In this document: positions 43,739-55,957 of the stretch, piece by piece
Position numbering within the stretch: position 1 is the stretch's first letter
Layout: every line of letters begins with the position of its first letter
Source of the DNA: Cyprinodon diabolis
Taxonomy: Eukaryota; Chordata; Actinopteri; Cyprinodontiformes; Cyprinodontidae
DNA length: 64,000 nucleotides
Assembly (NCBI GenBank): GCA_030533445.1
Contig: CM060066.1
Span: forward strand, 1,151,749 to 1,215,748
Reading direction: 5' to 3'
The notes under the pieces: model-generated
Seen by the model: the letters and a program-made list of their open reading frames with translations, nothing else
The model's database searches: none
What the model was told of the DNA's origin: nothing
Position numbers and translations under genes: made by a program

Positions 43739-44645
43739 TTCATTTGAACACTCAACAACAATCCTTCAATCTTTACCTTTCAGACTCAAAGGAAAATCTT
43801 TGCTTATTTAATAAAGCCGTGTTAGATTTCAGCTAAAAGAGAAATAAAATGTTGTTTTACTCTATTCTCGGCTGAAATAGTGACTACCAATGCAGAACCA
43901 TCTTTACTCTCTAAACTAAATCTCTTTTATGATGAAAAAGGCAGCAGCCATAGTTTGTGAATGATTGTGTAAGTGTGAACAGCCCAGGTAATTTCAGTCC
44001 ATGACCTGCCTGCTGGGTGCACATCTCTGTGTGAGCTGATCTGTGTGGCAGCATCTATGGGGGATTTCTCTGTGTAGTAGGGACTGCTGCAGCTTCAGCT
44101 TTTCATTAAAACAGTAGGCCTTGCAGACAGTCCCCAGAGGCTGTCTTTTTCACAGAGCTCAAGCTGATAAATTGCCAAACTGGGGAAGGGAGAGACCATG
44201 TAAAAATGGTTTACTTTTAGCTAGATACACAGAAAAAGAAAACAGTAGGGAGAAACAGGCGGCACTAGAATTACGATTGATAGAAATGTCTTCATCCTGT
44301 GTGGATTAAAAACATGGTTTTGCCTCTAAAAATGATTGCAGTCTTTAAACATTATTATTTACATGAACATTAATTATATTTTGCTTCAGTCACATAAAAA
44401 ATACAGCCTCTAAAGATTTCTTGTGCTTCTTTGCTTTATCCCGGTATGTTTGGATCTTCATTAGGTTGCATAACCAAAGTGTACTGAAGCTTAAGGTTAG
44501 ACACTGAGAAATCCATTTTTGGACGAGTGATATTGGAGTTTCAGGCCTAGATCATCACAGACGTTAGACCAGGAGTGGGAAATTTCAGTTCCTGAGGGCC
44601 GGTATCCTGCAAGTTTTAGATGTGCCTTTGGTTGAGCCTGGCCTC
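43739..44645. other. No gene seen
   Basis: No supported feature. Low-similarity open frames only. Confidence 0.4.
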
Positions 44646-44648
44646 AGC

Positions 44649-44787
44649 CAGGTTCTGCTGGAGGTTTCTTCCTGTTCAAAGGGAGTTTTTCCTCTCCACT
44701 GTTGCTACAAGCATGCTTAGTGTGAGGGATTGCTGAAGAGTCAATGAGTCGATGCAAGATATAAAACTTTGAATCAATCTGACTGGT
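44649..44787 (+). mobile_element. CR1/L2-type LINE 3' UTR scrap
   Basis: Matches GGTTCTGCTGGAGGTTTC through ATCAATCTGACTGG of the LINE 3' UTR (about 57205-57358), with an internal deletion after GATGCAA. Both ends are truncated. Confidence 0.85.
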
Positions 44788-45850
44788 TTTGGCTTCATGT
44801 GCAAACCAACAGACCGTCGCACAGAGCTACTAACTAGCATCCTGCACGGTGTCTGGGATAGAGTCCGAGGTGCGCCAGGCGTTATGGACGGAGCTACAGC
44901 CAGAGATTCTGCCATTAGGTACCAAACAGGAAATATACATAGTGTAGAGCGGATGTCGAATTGACCAATCAGAGGCCTCATGTCTGCGGCTCTGTCTGCG
45001 GTCACCTACAATCTTGGGGTTTGCGACAGAGTGTCTGCGGAAGGAGGGGGGCATTTCTGCGTTAACTGCGACACACGCAGACGACCTGGTTTCTGAGCAT
45101 AAAGCAGACGTTAGGGCTGGAGTTTCACTTCCACAGAGACACACAGAACATGGAGGATTTTATTCAGCTGTGGGGTTTTAGCAACGTTTTATGTTCTGCA
45201 TCAGATGAAGGATAAATACAATTTAACGACCTCATCATTTTATGATTTTTAGCTGACAATTGTTTTTGGATTTTAATTGTTGTCAAAATCCAAAAGAAAA
45301 TCTCCCTCTGGAAGAAGAGGCTCTAATTTTCCTGAAGGATATTGCATACTATAGATGTTAGGGGAAACATACTGTTGATGTTTGTTTAGCATGTTGTGAC
45401 CTCTAAGGCGAAACAAAGGATAGCGCTTCCTTTACTTCCCTACCTGTCAGGAAAAGCAGTCTTGAAAACACTGATTGAGGCAATTTTCATCAGCAGTCAA
45501 ACGGCTCATTTTATGTTCTAAACATGATGGAGAGAAGAATCATTTAGGAAGGTTAATACCTTTAAAGGAGGCTTAGCTATGGGTACCAATCCCAACACCT
45601 CTCTCTGAGAGGGGGAGTTTTTTTTAATGAGCGACATTTTGTTTAAGTTTCCCATGCTGCTTATGTAGATAAATTAAAGCACGGTTGATAAATGGCAAGA
45701 ACCTTATATATATTTGGATTTGCAATAAAATGTATACTTACAGCAAGCAAATGATTAAAAGGGATAACTTACTGGTGTTTGGATCTAATTTCATAACTTC
45801 TTCTTCTGAACTTGCAATGATTACAATCCTTTTATACAAACTATGATATA
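44788..45850. other. No gene seen
   Basis: About 44800-45180 is GC-richer, with ACACACGCAGACGACC and similar, and may be part of an unidentified transposon. Frames on both strands overlap without domains. Confidence 0.35.
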
Positions 45851-45852
45851 TA

Positions 45853-46450
45853 TGGAAGAGGATTAGGGCCACTGAAAAAAAAAGTTAACTGATTTTTTAA
45901 TTTTATTTCAGTTTGATATGGTAAAAAAGTCAGAATTCTGACTTTTTTCTCAGAATTCTGACTTTAATCTCAGATTTCTGACTTTTTTCTCAGAATTCTG
46001 ACTTTAATCTCAGAATTCTGACTTTTTTCTCAGAATTCTGACTTTAATCTCAGTATATTGGATCTTAATGTAGATGGGCACCATGAAGGAAGAGATGTGG
46101 AGCACTCAGCTTCACTGACAAAGATGTGAGATGTTTGAGGTGGCCAGTGACACACTGGTGGAAAATGACGGAATTAGGCAACTTTTTACGTTGCCGAGGG
46201 GTTGTCTCATTAATGGAGGAGCAGAAGGTCATTAAAAACAAGAGAGCTAGTCTCTAAAACAGACATGGCTATGGCTGGATGCTAACATGTTTGTTAGCTG
46301 TCAGAATTCTGAGAAAAAAGTCGGAATTCTGAGAAAAAAGTCAGAAATCTGAGAAAAAAGCTAGAATTCTGACTTTTTTCCCATGTTAAACTGAAATAAA
46401 ATTTAAAAATCAGTTAACTTTTTTTTTCCAGTGGCCCTAATCCTCTTCCG
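45853..46450. mobile_element. Fold-back MITE with TA target, long copy
   Basis: Same termini as the element at 32366-32574 (GGAAGAGGATTAGGGCC...GGCCCTAATCCTCTTCCG), flanked by TA. Palindromic TCAGAATTCTGACTTT tandem arms lie at 45930-46050 and 46300-46380, and about 250 bp of unrelated spacer sits between. The short copy appears to have lost that spacer. Confidence 0.85.
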
Positions 46451-46452
46451 TA

Positions 46453-47500
46453 GATATACGATCATAAAATTCTCACATAATAAAACCCTTCGTCTTAAGC
46501 TCAGGTCCTCTCCCAGAGGCCTGTAAGCTGGAGGGTTCTTCGCAGTACTACGCATTTTTGGAACGTAATGTCTGACGGTTCTCCAGGTATCTGTTGGGGG
46601 TGAATTCTTCATCACAGAAATAGTGCGCTAACAGGGATGTTCAGTGTTAGTTAGCTGCCAAATATATCGCTAAGTATGTTAGCGGGAAAATTCTAATTTG
46701 TTCAGTTAAATTTCATTCAATTCATTTTAATACTTCAATTTAATTTAAGTCTTAAAAATACCCAAATGATAAAAGCAAATATCCCTTTCTTTCACATTCA
46801 TCATCATGTTCTACTTGAGGTTGAAACTTCAAACCCTAGTAAAATAAACATAGTTTTTTGGTATTGATCATATAAAATATCGGAAAGTATGAGTTCCAAA
46901 AATTAAACTTATATGTCACCAGCTTTAGTTATTTTACCCTAGTCTCTGGATGCATATGTTCAAGCAAAAACCCTCATTTAGCTTTGATTCACTTTCTCCT
47001 CACCTTCATCACAGCTATTTTAGGTCCCCGCAGTGTATTGTAAACAAAAGCATAAATCACCCAGCCTTCGGCTCAACTACCTGCCTAAAAATTCATGGCT
47101 TTAAAATTCCCCTAAATCACAGCGGTGAGCGCCCAGGGAAGGTTGAAAGGCTCATACATACTATCCATGAATACCATCAGCACCAAAAAACTCCAAAGCA
47201 TCCAAACACTATAAGCTGAAAGATGCATGGGCCACAGGAGAGGTGAAAACACCTTTAAGACTTCACAGCGTTTGACTATTAGTTCATAGCTAGTGATATG
47301 TGACTGGGACGGAAACCAAGGTAGCACGAAGACGCGGAACATTCCTGGTAGCAAACACTTCAGTCCATCAACGTTAACAATGGGGGATCAGAGGAAATGC
47401 ACTTCCTTCCCTCCATAGGGTGTTTCTGTTAAAACATGTTCATGAAGCTGAAACTTAAGTGTCTGAACATCTGTTATGTCCATCGCTTCGGCTATTAATA
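46453..47500. other. No gene seen
   Basis: A minus-strand frame reaching into 46403-46615 has a protein-like composition (MMKNSPPTDTWRTVRHY) and may be a transposon scrap, but I cannot name it. Nothing else is supported. Confidence 0.35.
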
Positions 47501-47504
47501 TCTA

Positions 47505-47797
47505 CTCTGCAAAAACTATCTAGAAATAAGTGAAGATTTCTTAAATTAAGTGAATTTAACCTTAATTTGAGTAGATAAATAAGAGGATTTGCCAATGGTA
47601 TGAGTATTTTTACTCTTAAAATAAGATAATAAGATAAAAATGCACTTGAAACAAGACAATGCAGTTGTTTTTTCTTATTTTAAATGTAAATTGTCTTATT
47701 CCATATGCAAAGTGTGTCACTTACTCCCTCAATCCAATAAAAAATGCAGTTATTTTAAGTAAAAATGACTTATTAAGATTTGAATTTTTTTGCAGTG
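47505..47797. mobile_element. Short MITE with CTGCAAAAA ends and TA target
   Basis: The left end CTCTGCAAAAAC and right end TTTTTTTGCAGTG are inverted near-matches, with AAATAAGTGAAGATTTCTTAAAT-like text against AAATCTTAATAAGTCATTT inside the right end. Flanked by TA (47503-47504, 47798-47799). No coding capacity. Confidence 0.7.
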
Positions 47798-47799
47798 TA

Positions 47800-48090
47800 C
47801 ATTACATTTTATACACATACTTTATCGTCTGTGTACTTCTGTTGATCCGGGACTCTTATTTAGTTGAGATCAAGATAATTGTGGTTTGTAATGGATCAGA
47901 AAAGATGGATTTATGGTATAGTTTTAAATACATTATTTTACATACTAAAACTTTAATAAATTCTAACATTTCTCAGACACAGGATGCTTTAAAGTTCAGT
48001 GAACACTTGCCAACTTAGATGACATCTTCCAGACATTATTAGCTGATTTCTTTGTATATTCTGTGAACCAAGTGACCAATAGTTTTTTTT
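47800..48090. other. No gene seen
   Basis: AT-rich spacer with no supported feature. Confidence 0.4.
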
Positions 48091-48821
48091 TTCTATCTAA
48101 GGAAAACCAGCTGATTGCATCGACTCATTGACTCTTCAGCAATCCCCTCACACTAAGCATGCTTGTAGCGACAGTGGAGAGGAAAAACTCCCTTTGAACA
48201 GGAAGAAACTTCCAGTAGAACCAGGCTCAGTGTAGTGTAGTGTGGATTTTCAATCCTGTCCCGTCCCACTCCCACAGAAAAAAATTGTGTCCCGTCCCGA
48301 TCCCGGGCCAGAGTAGAACTCTAAATCCTGTCCCGTCCCACTCCTGGTGAAATTACTCCCACTCCCATCCCGCTCCCATTCAGAATGACTCCTGCACCAC
48401 TCCCATTCGAGTCGAGTTCGCCACTAACTGTTGGTCCCTCCATTGTTGTTTTTGAGCGCGGGTGAGAAACTCAGAGCGGAATCACTGTTGGTTTTTGGGT
48501 CGTGTAGTTTTTTGACTCGCATTATAGTGTAGGCTTCAAGGAAAAAAACTACAAAATGGCGGCACCAGTACTGGATTTTTTTTCTTTCTATTTTATTTTA
48601 TTTTTTGGCATCGATCCTAGTTTTGTTTTAGTTATTATCGGTTTGCTCCCGCTCCCGTCTGCTCCCGTTAATGTTTAATCCTGTACCGTCCCAATCACGT
48701 GATCGTTACTAATACTGACTCCCATCCCACAGGAATCCCACGGGAATCCCGTGGGATTCCCAAAAAAATGTCAGTCTCTAGCTCAGTGTGAGCGGCCATC
48801 TGCTGAGGCCCACTGGGGTTG
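48091..48821 (-). mobile_element. CR1/L2-type LINE 3' UTR split by an insertion
   Basis: 48091-48233 and 48790-48821 are consecutive pieces of the LINE 3' UTR on the minus strand, interrupted by 48234-48780. Rejoining is implied only by collinearity with the other copies (for example 34060-34230). Confidence 0.9.
48234..48780. mobile_element. Unclassified 547-bp insertion with 8-9 bp target duplication
   Basis: The insertion splits a known LINE sequence, and GCTCAGTGT is present on both sides (48225-48233, 48781-48789). The interior is rich in CCCGTCCC and ACTCCCAC, with a palindrome near 48732-48762 (GGGAATCCCGTGGGATTCCC). No clear terminal inverted repeat was found. The 8-9 bp duplication would fit a hAT-like or P-like non-autonomous element. 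Confidence 0.75.
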
Positions 48822-49540
48822 TTATATATATGTTATATGTAGTATTTTGCAATGTGACTCATTCTCCTTTTTCAGATGAGGTGCTCCTGTGTTCTGAGTG
48901 GTTGTTTATCACAGTGTGTCAATGTTGCCACAGTGTATTAGTTAAGATGTATAGCTATAAAGCAGGGGACAATAGTTTGAATCCTCAGATACCATTTTAG
49001 TTGTGGACAGAATCAGTTGTCATTCAGAAGCAAATCAAAATAAGATACAGGCAACCTGCAAGTTGTGACTAATATTATATGAATGCAAAAAAACAGATCA
49101 GCTGGAGGTTCTGGTAAATTGGTAGCACCCTGCTGTGCTCTGGGTATTAACTGGTATGAATGACAGTGGGAACATTTTCATCCTGGGATATTTTTATAGA
49201 TATCTGAAAGTCACATTTCTGTTAACTGAGGCAGGCAGCTGCACAACCATCGGGAATATTTACTTGCACGCTTTGAAGCGTGTAGCAGACTACAGATTAT
49301 TGTTAAACTGGTGTGTAACAAGGACACAGATGGAAAAGCACAATGCTCCCTAATGTCGAAAGGTTCCTGCAGACGCCGACACATTTTTCCTCATCAAAAG
49401 GGTAATTTCTGCAACAGACTGACTGCTTGTTACAGAAAGATATTTCTTGTGATGGCTCCTTTAGGATTTATTTTAAAGTAAAATTACCCTGAAATTTACA
49501 AAGTCTGAGAAAACTAAAGGCTTTTTCATTTAACTTGGTC
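48822..49540. other. No gene seen
   Basis: No supported feature. Ends at the 16-bp target duplication of the L1-like LINE. Confidence 0.4.
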
Positions 49541-49559
49541 TAAAAAGCATATTAATCAG

Positions 49560-51374
49560 GACAAATAATCAAACATCTTCCAGCTTTTGTCTCCAGAGGG
49601 GCACCAGACAGGGATGCCCACTCTCCCCCTCACTTTTTGCTATTTTCATTGAGCCTCTGGCTGCTACAATCAGACAAACTAATGTGGTTAAAGGTATAAA
49701 AGGCATGAAAATAGAGCATAAAATTAGTCTTTACGCAGATGATGTATTACTTTATCTCCAGCACTCAAACACTTGCCTCTCTCAAGTGATTAGTTTACTG
49801 GAATCTTTCTCAGAGGTCTCAGAATACTCTATAAATTGGTCTAAAACTATAATACTACCAATTAATTGCTCTCTACAGAATCCCTCAGGTCTACAATTGC
49901 AATCAGGAAATATCAAATATTTGGGAATTACTGTGTCATCTAAACTAGCATAGTTACCAAAACTCAACCACATCCCTCTTTTAAAGAATATAGAAGAGGA
50001 CCTAGAAAGATGGAAATCGCTTCCGATCTCCCTTATGGGTCGGGTAGCCTCATTTAAAATGATGGTCTTACCCAGAATTAACTACCTATTTTCAATTATC
50101 CCAAATAAACCATCAACCGAATGGTTTAAATCTCTGGATTCGTCCATCTCTAAATTTCTTTGGAAGGACAAAACCCCTCGTATCAGCTTAAAGACACTAC
50201 AGAAAACTAAAGACAGAGGGGGACTAGATTTACCTAACTTCCAACACTACTACTTAGCAAATAGATTACAATACATCTCTAAATGGATAAAACATAATCC
50301 CTTAGATGAGCCCTGGATAGACACAGAACAGGATATATGCAGTAATATCATAATTTCAGATTTGCCGTTTATTAGCTCTAATATCCAGCGGCACCCATGT
50401 TTTAAAAATATTAACATCAGCTCTTCCCTGACAGCATGGTGGGAATTTCTAAAAATAACGAAGTCATCACTAATCCCGTGCAGTCGTACACCCATCTGGA
50501 ATAACCCTGACATTCTACAAAACAATAATGTGATAAACTTTCCGTACTGGAAGAATAAAGGCATTACATATCTGGATCATTTGTTTAAGGTACGGAGTTT
50601 ATCACATTTGCTAGATTAAATTTGCAATATGGCATTAACAAAAAATAAATTCTTAGAATATGAGCAAATTAAAGCTATAATTAGAAATAAATTTAAGCAT
50701 ATTGATGGAGGTTTAATAATTCCAACTAAAATATCAGAGTTTCTAGAGTTAACCCCCCCCAAACTTCTGTCTAAATTATACAGGACACTGACTAAACTGG
50801 ATGATACAATATCTCTTCCTATTACTAAATGGGAGGAGGATTTATCAGCCAGCTTTGAACAAAACATCTGGGCTCAGATATGTCTAAGAACTTTTAACAT
50901 GACTAGAAACCCCAATTTACAATTAATACAATACAAAATCCTCCTCAGAGTGCACTATACAGGTCAAAGATTATTCAAGATGGGTTTTGTGCAATCTAAC
51001 ATCTGTCCACAGTGCAAAGGCAATCAACTTGATAATTATTTTCACGCGTTATGGTTCTGCACGGCGGTTCAGAGATTCTGGGTACAGGTATGTAAGGATC
51101 TATCACTGTGCCTGGGTTGTAAAATCCCAATTTACCCTCCAGTTTGCTTGCTGGGTGACTTTGAGGGAAGCTCTATGGGAAAAAATCGGTTTGCATGGCA
51201 TTCACTGCATTATGTATCGCAAAGAAAACTATCCTCATGAATTGGAAAAGTAAGGATAAACTCAACATCAATCAGTACAGAGATCTGTTGTTGAATCATA
51301 TTAATCTTGAGACAGCATATGCATCCCCATCAGAACGATCTCTCTGGGCTCCCTTGATCAGCTCCATCACTTAG
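49560..51374 (+). pseudogene. L1/Tx1-type ORF2 C-terminal half (RT), decayed
   Basis: Reverse transcriptase of a non-LTR element that copies its own RNA at a nicked target. It starts inside the RT at RGTRQGCPLSP (about 49597) and includes ISLYADDVLLYL with the catalytic YADD. It continues through the thumb (KYLGI, then ISLMGRVASFKMMVLPRINYL) to a C-terminal C-x2-C...H...C-like segment (NICPQCKGN, ALWFC). Damage: an in-frame TAG at 49951-49953; two compensating frameshifts near 50592 and 50640; and a further shift before about 51200. The natural end is LWAPLISSIT, TAG 51372-51374. The endonuclease and first RT blocks are lost through 5' truncation. Confidence 0.88.
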
Positions 51375-52526
51375 TGTAGTGGGGGGCTGTGGGGTGCGTC
51401 CTATGGGGTGCGGGGGCTGGTTCGGGGTTCCTTGGGCCCTGGGGGGCTCAGGGGGGCGCTCGGAGTGGGGCGCCTGGTGGGTCTAGCCCTGGGGTCTGTT
51501 GCTCCCATCAGGGGCGGGGTCTGGGGCGCCTCAGGGGGGTCCTACGGTGGCCGCGTGCGGTGCTCTTGGGGGGTTCCGTGGTGGCGGACGTGGGCTACTG
51601 GCATGGTAGCTTTGCTGCTGCTGGGTGGGGCTGGGCGCCGGGCATCGGTTCGTCTGTGGTGCCGGCCGGGGTGCTTCTGTTCTGCTGGGCCTGCCTCGTC
51701 TTTCGGTGCCGGGTTTCGGTGGTTGGCAGTGGCGCCTGGCGTGGTTGCATCGTCCGGGGGGGTGAAGGGGTGTTCGCGCCTGTGGCCTGGGTTCATGTGT
51801 GTCTGTTGTGGGCTGGTTGCGGGCTTCGGGGGGGCCCCTTTGGGATGCCCCCCGGGTCGGGGGTGTGGCTTTGCTTTGTTGGGGCGGCCGCCGGTGGTGC
51901 GCCGTGCATCGTGCGCGGGGTTTGGGAGTGGAGGGTTGCTTGGTGTTTGGCGGCGAGGAGGGGGGCGGACCGCGGCCGGCGCGGCTGTCCTACTCTCGGC
52001 GGCCCGTGGGCGGTGCGTAGCCAGAGCGGGGTGGGTCGTGCGGCTTTCGCGCTGGGCCCGGCGGGAGCGGCGGGGTCGCATCTGTTGCTTCCTTTTTGCT
52101 GCTTGTACCGGCTTCTGGTGCGCTGCTGGGGCGGCTTTGCTGCTGTGGCTCTCTGACGCGCGCCGGGCGGGACAGCTCTCCGTAAGTGGGGGAAGGGGAG
52201 GGAGGGGGGAGTAGGAATGATCTTGGCCTGGATGTCTTTTGTCGCTTGTGTGGTGAGTAGTTTGAATGTTATTGTAGGGGAGGGATTAGATCTCCGGAGG
52301 GGGGGTGGGGGTGGTGATAGAGGGAGAGGATTTCAGAAGGGCTTCGAGTCTGGCTCCCTGTCTTGGTCCTGGACCGTGCTGTCCCCTGGTGGGGCGTCGT
52401 CCGGGATGGGGGCTCTGCGTGTTGCGCGTGGGCTGGCCGGCCGGGGTTGTCCCCCCCCCTTATTTATTTATTTTTTTTTTTTGTATTATTATCATCATTC
52501 CTTTTTAATTTTATTTTTTTTCTTTT
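51375..52526 (+). other. L1-like LINE 3' UTR, proximal G-rich part
   Basis: Strongly G-rich on the plus strand (for example GGGGGGCTGTGGGGTGCG), then a T-rich tract near 52456-52526. Frames of 180-270 codons are open on both strands but their proteins are low-complexity Gly/Arg/Pro, as expected from composition. No gene is claimed. Confidence 0.75.
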
Positions 52527-52786
52527 GGACCTGCTTCCTGTTTGGACCTGTTCACTTCCTGTTTGGATTAACTGAGTTAGCAGCTGCTGCAGCTGTCCAG
52601 AGGAACTCCATCTGAAGTTAAGTTATTTTCTCTGTGATATCCCTGTATCTAAGTAACTCTAACTGACTACTTTAAAGCATAGCACCTTCTGCTGCACTTT
52701 TCTACTGAGCACTTGTCAGTTTCACACGGTTTTATTTCTGATAGCAAGGAGTAGCTAGCCTAGGCTAGCGCTAGCTTAGCATTGCT

Positions 52787-53650
52787 ATGGCTTCTCTCTC
52801 TCCCTCCCTTGACTCTTTTCCAACTCTTCCTTCTTCCTCTCCTCTCTCCTGCTCTCTGTGTCAGATGTTCAGTTATTCCTCTGCCTCCTTTAGTGATAAT
52901 GGGATGTGTAATAAGTGTAGTATTTTTGTAGCTTTGGAGGCGAGGGTGTCAGAGTTAGAATCCAGGCTTCAGGCTGTTGAACATCCAGGAGTTAAAGTAG
53001 GCCCCCCAAGTAGCTGTCCTCCAAAAGTGCCTGAGCAGCCAGGCGATTGGGTAACTGTACGCAGAAAGCGTAGTCGTGGATCTCTGCCCACTGGTCACCA
53101 CCAACCCGTTCACGTTTCTAACCGGTTTTCCCCACTCAGTGACACACCCACTGAGAAGCCCACTCTGGTGATTGGCAGCTCCATAGTCAGAAACGTGGCA
53201 TTAGAGACACCAGGGACCATAGTCAAATGTTTGCCGGGGGCCAGAACGGGCGACATCAAATCCTACCTGAAACTGCTGGCTAAGGATAAGGTTAAATACA
53301 GTAAGATTGTTATTCACGCTGGTGGTAATGACACCCGGTTACGCCGATCGGAGGTCACTAAAATTAGTGTTGCTTCGGTGTGTAAGTTTGCCAAAAAAAT
53401 GTCGGACTCCGTAATTTTCTCTGGTCCCCTCCCTGATCTGACCAGTGATGACATGTTTAGCCGCATGTCGTCATTCAACCGCTGGTTGTCTAGGTGGTGT
53501 CCTGAAAACAACGTGGGCTACATTAATAATTGGCAATCCTTTTGGGGAAAGCCTGGTCTGATTCGGAGAGACGGCATCCATCCCACTTTGGATGGTGCAG
53601 CTCTTCTTTCTAGGAATCTGGCCACATTTATTAGTCCTCCAAAACCCTGA
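52787..53650 (+). CDS. LINE ORF1 protein with SGNH esterase domain
   Basis: A 287-residue ORF1 protein. In CR1/L2-type LINEs ORF1 binds element RNA and often carries a lipolytic-type esterase of unclear role. Visible parts: a Ser-rich N-terminus with two CxxC pairs (22-25 and 41-44, zinc-finger-like); a short coiled coil (about 48-65); a basic patch VRRKRSR (91-97); and an SGNH hydrolase domain (about 125-285). The domain has the nucleophile block VIGSS (128-132), G151 in GARTGD, GGND (179-182) and the DGIHP block (262-266) supplying Asp and His. All four blocks are present, so it could be catalytically competent. The ATG at 52787 is in a purine-poor context. It ends 9 bp before the open ORF2 frame. 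Confidence 0.9.
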   Translation: MASLSPSLDSFPTLPSSSPLSCSLCQMFSYSSASFSDNGMCNKCSIFVALEARVSELESRLQAVEHPGVKVGPPSSCPPKVPEQPGDWVTVRRKRSRGSLPTGHHQPVHVSNRFSPLSDTPTEKPTLVIGSSIVRNVALETPGTIVKCLPGARTGDIKSYLKLLAKDKVKYSKIVIHAGGNDTRLRRSEVTKISVASVCKFAKKMSDSVIFSGPLPDLTSDDMFSRMSSFNRWLSRWCPENNVGYINNWQSFWGKPGLIRRDGIHPTLDGAALLSRNLATFISPPKP

Positions 53651-53659
53651 CCCCCCAGG

Positions 53660-55957
53660 GTGCAGACCAGGAAGCAGAGTCCTAGTTTAACACACATCTC
53701 TGCAGCTTCTCTACTGTTACCCACTCTTTACTCCATCCAGACAGTGTCTTGCCCACGACCAAAATCTAATAAATTAGCAAAGATTCCCAAAGGAGTAAAT
53801 CATGATAATCTAATTAAAATCAAAATAACTCCAATTGGGGAAAAAGTTAAAACAATTAAATGCGGTCTGTTTAACATAAGATCTCTTTCCTCTAAAAGTC
53901 TGCTAGTTAATGACTTGATTTGTGATAATCACATTGACTTGTTTTGCCTTACAGAAACCTGGCTGCAGCAAGAGGATTATGTGAGCATAAATGAGGCAAC
54001 TCCTTCAAGCTATTTAAATGTTCACATACCCAGAAGTTCTGGACGAGGAGGAGGAGTAGCAACAATCTTCCAGTCTGACTTACTGATTACTCCCAAAACA
54101 GTTAATACCTACAACTCTTTTGAACATTTAACCCTTAATTTCCCTCATCCAAATTTCAAGGCAAGAAAAACTCTTCTTTTTGTAACTTTGTATCGTCCGC
54201 CAGGTCCTTACTCTGAATTTTTAGATGAGTTTTCAGAGTTCCTTTCTGATTTGGTATTAAATACTGACAGGGTCATCATAGTGGGAGATTTTAACATCCA
54301 TGCTGACATTGAAGGCGATAGCTTAAGAGCAGCCTTTAATGCTATCTTAGACACTATTGGCTTTGTTCAAAATGTGAATAGTCCCACACATTCTCATCTT
54401 CATACTTTGGATCTTGTGCTGACATACGGCATAGAATGTGAAGAAATAACAGTATTTCCTCACAACCCTGTCCTCTCTGACCACTTTCTAATAACCTTCA
54501 GGATTACTTTAACAGAGTTCTCCTCCCCCAAAAGAAGGTTACATTTTAGTAGATCTTTATCAGATGGTGCAGTTATAAATTTTAAAGAATCTGCTTCACT
54601 TTCTCTCTCCTCTGTGTCGCTGAGCAGTGCTGCAGAGTGCAAAAGCATAGCTTATTCCCCTTCACAGGTTGATGATTTTGTTGATGGGGTTGCTAGTTCT
54701 CTGCGTACTGCCTTAGACAACGCAGCTCCCTTGAAAATGAAAACCGTTGAAAATAGAAAGCTTGCTCCTTGGTTTAATGCAGAGCTGCGTACTTTGAAGC
54801 AAAATGCTAGGAAACTGGAGAGAAAATATCGCTCCACAGGCCTGCGGGAGTCCTTCCTAGTCTGGAAAAATGGTTTACTGCTGTATAAGAGGACCCTTTG
54901 TAAAGCAAGAGCAGCATACTTCTCCTCATTAATAGAGGAGAATAAGAATAATCCTAGATTTCTTTTTAATACAGTTGCCAAACTCACCCAGAGCCATAGC
55001 TCTGTTGAACCGTCCATTCCACCTGCTCTTAACAGCAATGATTTTATGGGATTCTTTATAAATAAGATTGATCTTATTAAAAATAAGATCATAAGCACTC
55101 CTCTATCCGCGATTGTACCTGAGGTAGTCATGGAATCTGAACCGGGTTTAGACTGCTTTGATCCAGTTGAACTTTCTGAATTAGCAAAATTATTGTCTTC
55201 ATCTAAGCCTTCAACTTGTATGTTAGATCCAGTTCCAACCAGGTTATTTAAGGAGGTATTCCCTTTGATCTCCTCCTCCATTTTAGATGTGATTAATCTA
55301 TCTCTGTTACAGGGATATGTACCTAAAGCTTTTAAGGTTGCTGTAATTAAACCTCTGCTTAAGAAACCGTCTCTTGACCCAGATGACTTGGTTAATTATA
55401 GACCTATATCCAATCTTCCTTTCTTATCCAAAATTCTTGAGAAAGTAGTTGCCAAACAAGTTTGCGATCACTTACACCATAATGAACTTTTTGAAGAGTT
55501 TCAGTCTGGCTTTAGAGCTCATCATAGCACTGAAACAGCTCTGGTGAAAGTCACTAATGATATTCTCATGGCCTCAGATAATGGACTCGTATCTGTGCTC
55601 GTCCTGTTGGATCTTAGTGCTGCATTTGATACAGTTGACCATAATATTCTTTTAGAAAGACTTGAATATTTTGTTGGAATTAAAGGAACAGCACTAGACT
55701 GGTTTAAATCTTATCTATCTGATCGAATTCAGTTTGTTTATGTTAATGATAGATCTTCAACAGGCTCAAAGGTTACCTGTGGAGTACCACAGGGATCAGT
55801 GCTAGGACCAATTCTCTTTACTTTATACATGCTCCCAATTGGTAGAGTTATTAGACAGCATGGGATTAATTTCCACTGTTATGCTGATGATACCCAGCTA
55901 TATCTGTCTATAATCCAGATGAAGCTAACCCATTACATAGATTACAGGCATGTCTGA
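53660..55957 (+). pseudogene. LINE ORF2, endonuclease and RT (first part, frameshifted)
   Basis: A multidomain protein that nicks target DNA and reverse-transcribes the LINE RNA. Counting from 53660: an APE-type endonuclease with N72 (LFNIRS), E99 (LTETW), GDFNIH (209-214) and SDH (273-275); a linker rich in basic residues; then RT with [35 protein letters not shown] and the catalytic YADD at 741-744. The open frame begins with GTG, without a nearby ATG, so translation may depend on reinitiation after ORF1. After YADDTQLYL the sequence leaves the frame: one base appears lost near 55911-55916 and another near 55951-55955. The remainder of RT is in the next entry. Confidence 0.88.

Noticed and set aside
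46403..46615. Possible conserved peptide MMKNSPPTDTWRTVRHY on the minus strand
   Set aside because: Protein-like composition, but I could not tie it to a family and it runs into a MITE; left as unassigned.
51389..52214. Two overlapping plus-strand frames (255 and 268 codons) and a minus-strand frame
   Set aside because: Compositional by-product of the G-rich L1-like 3' UTR; it follows the ORF2 stop directly and has no domain.
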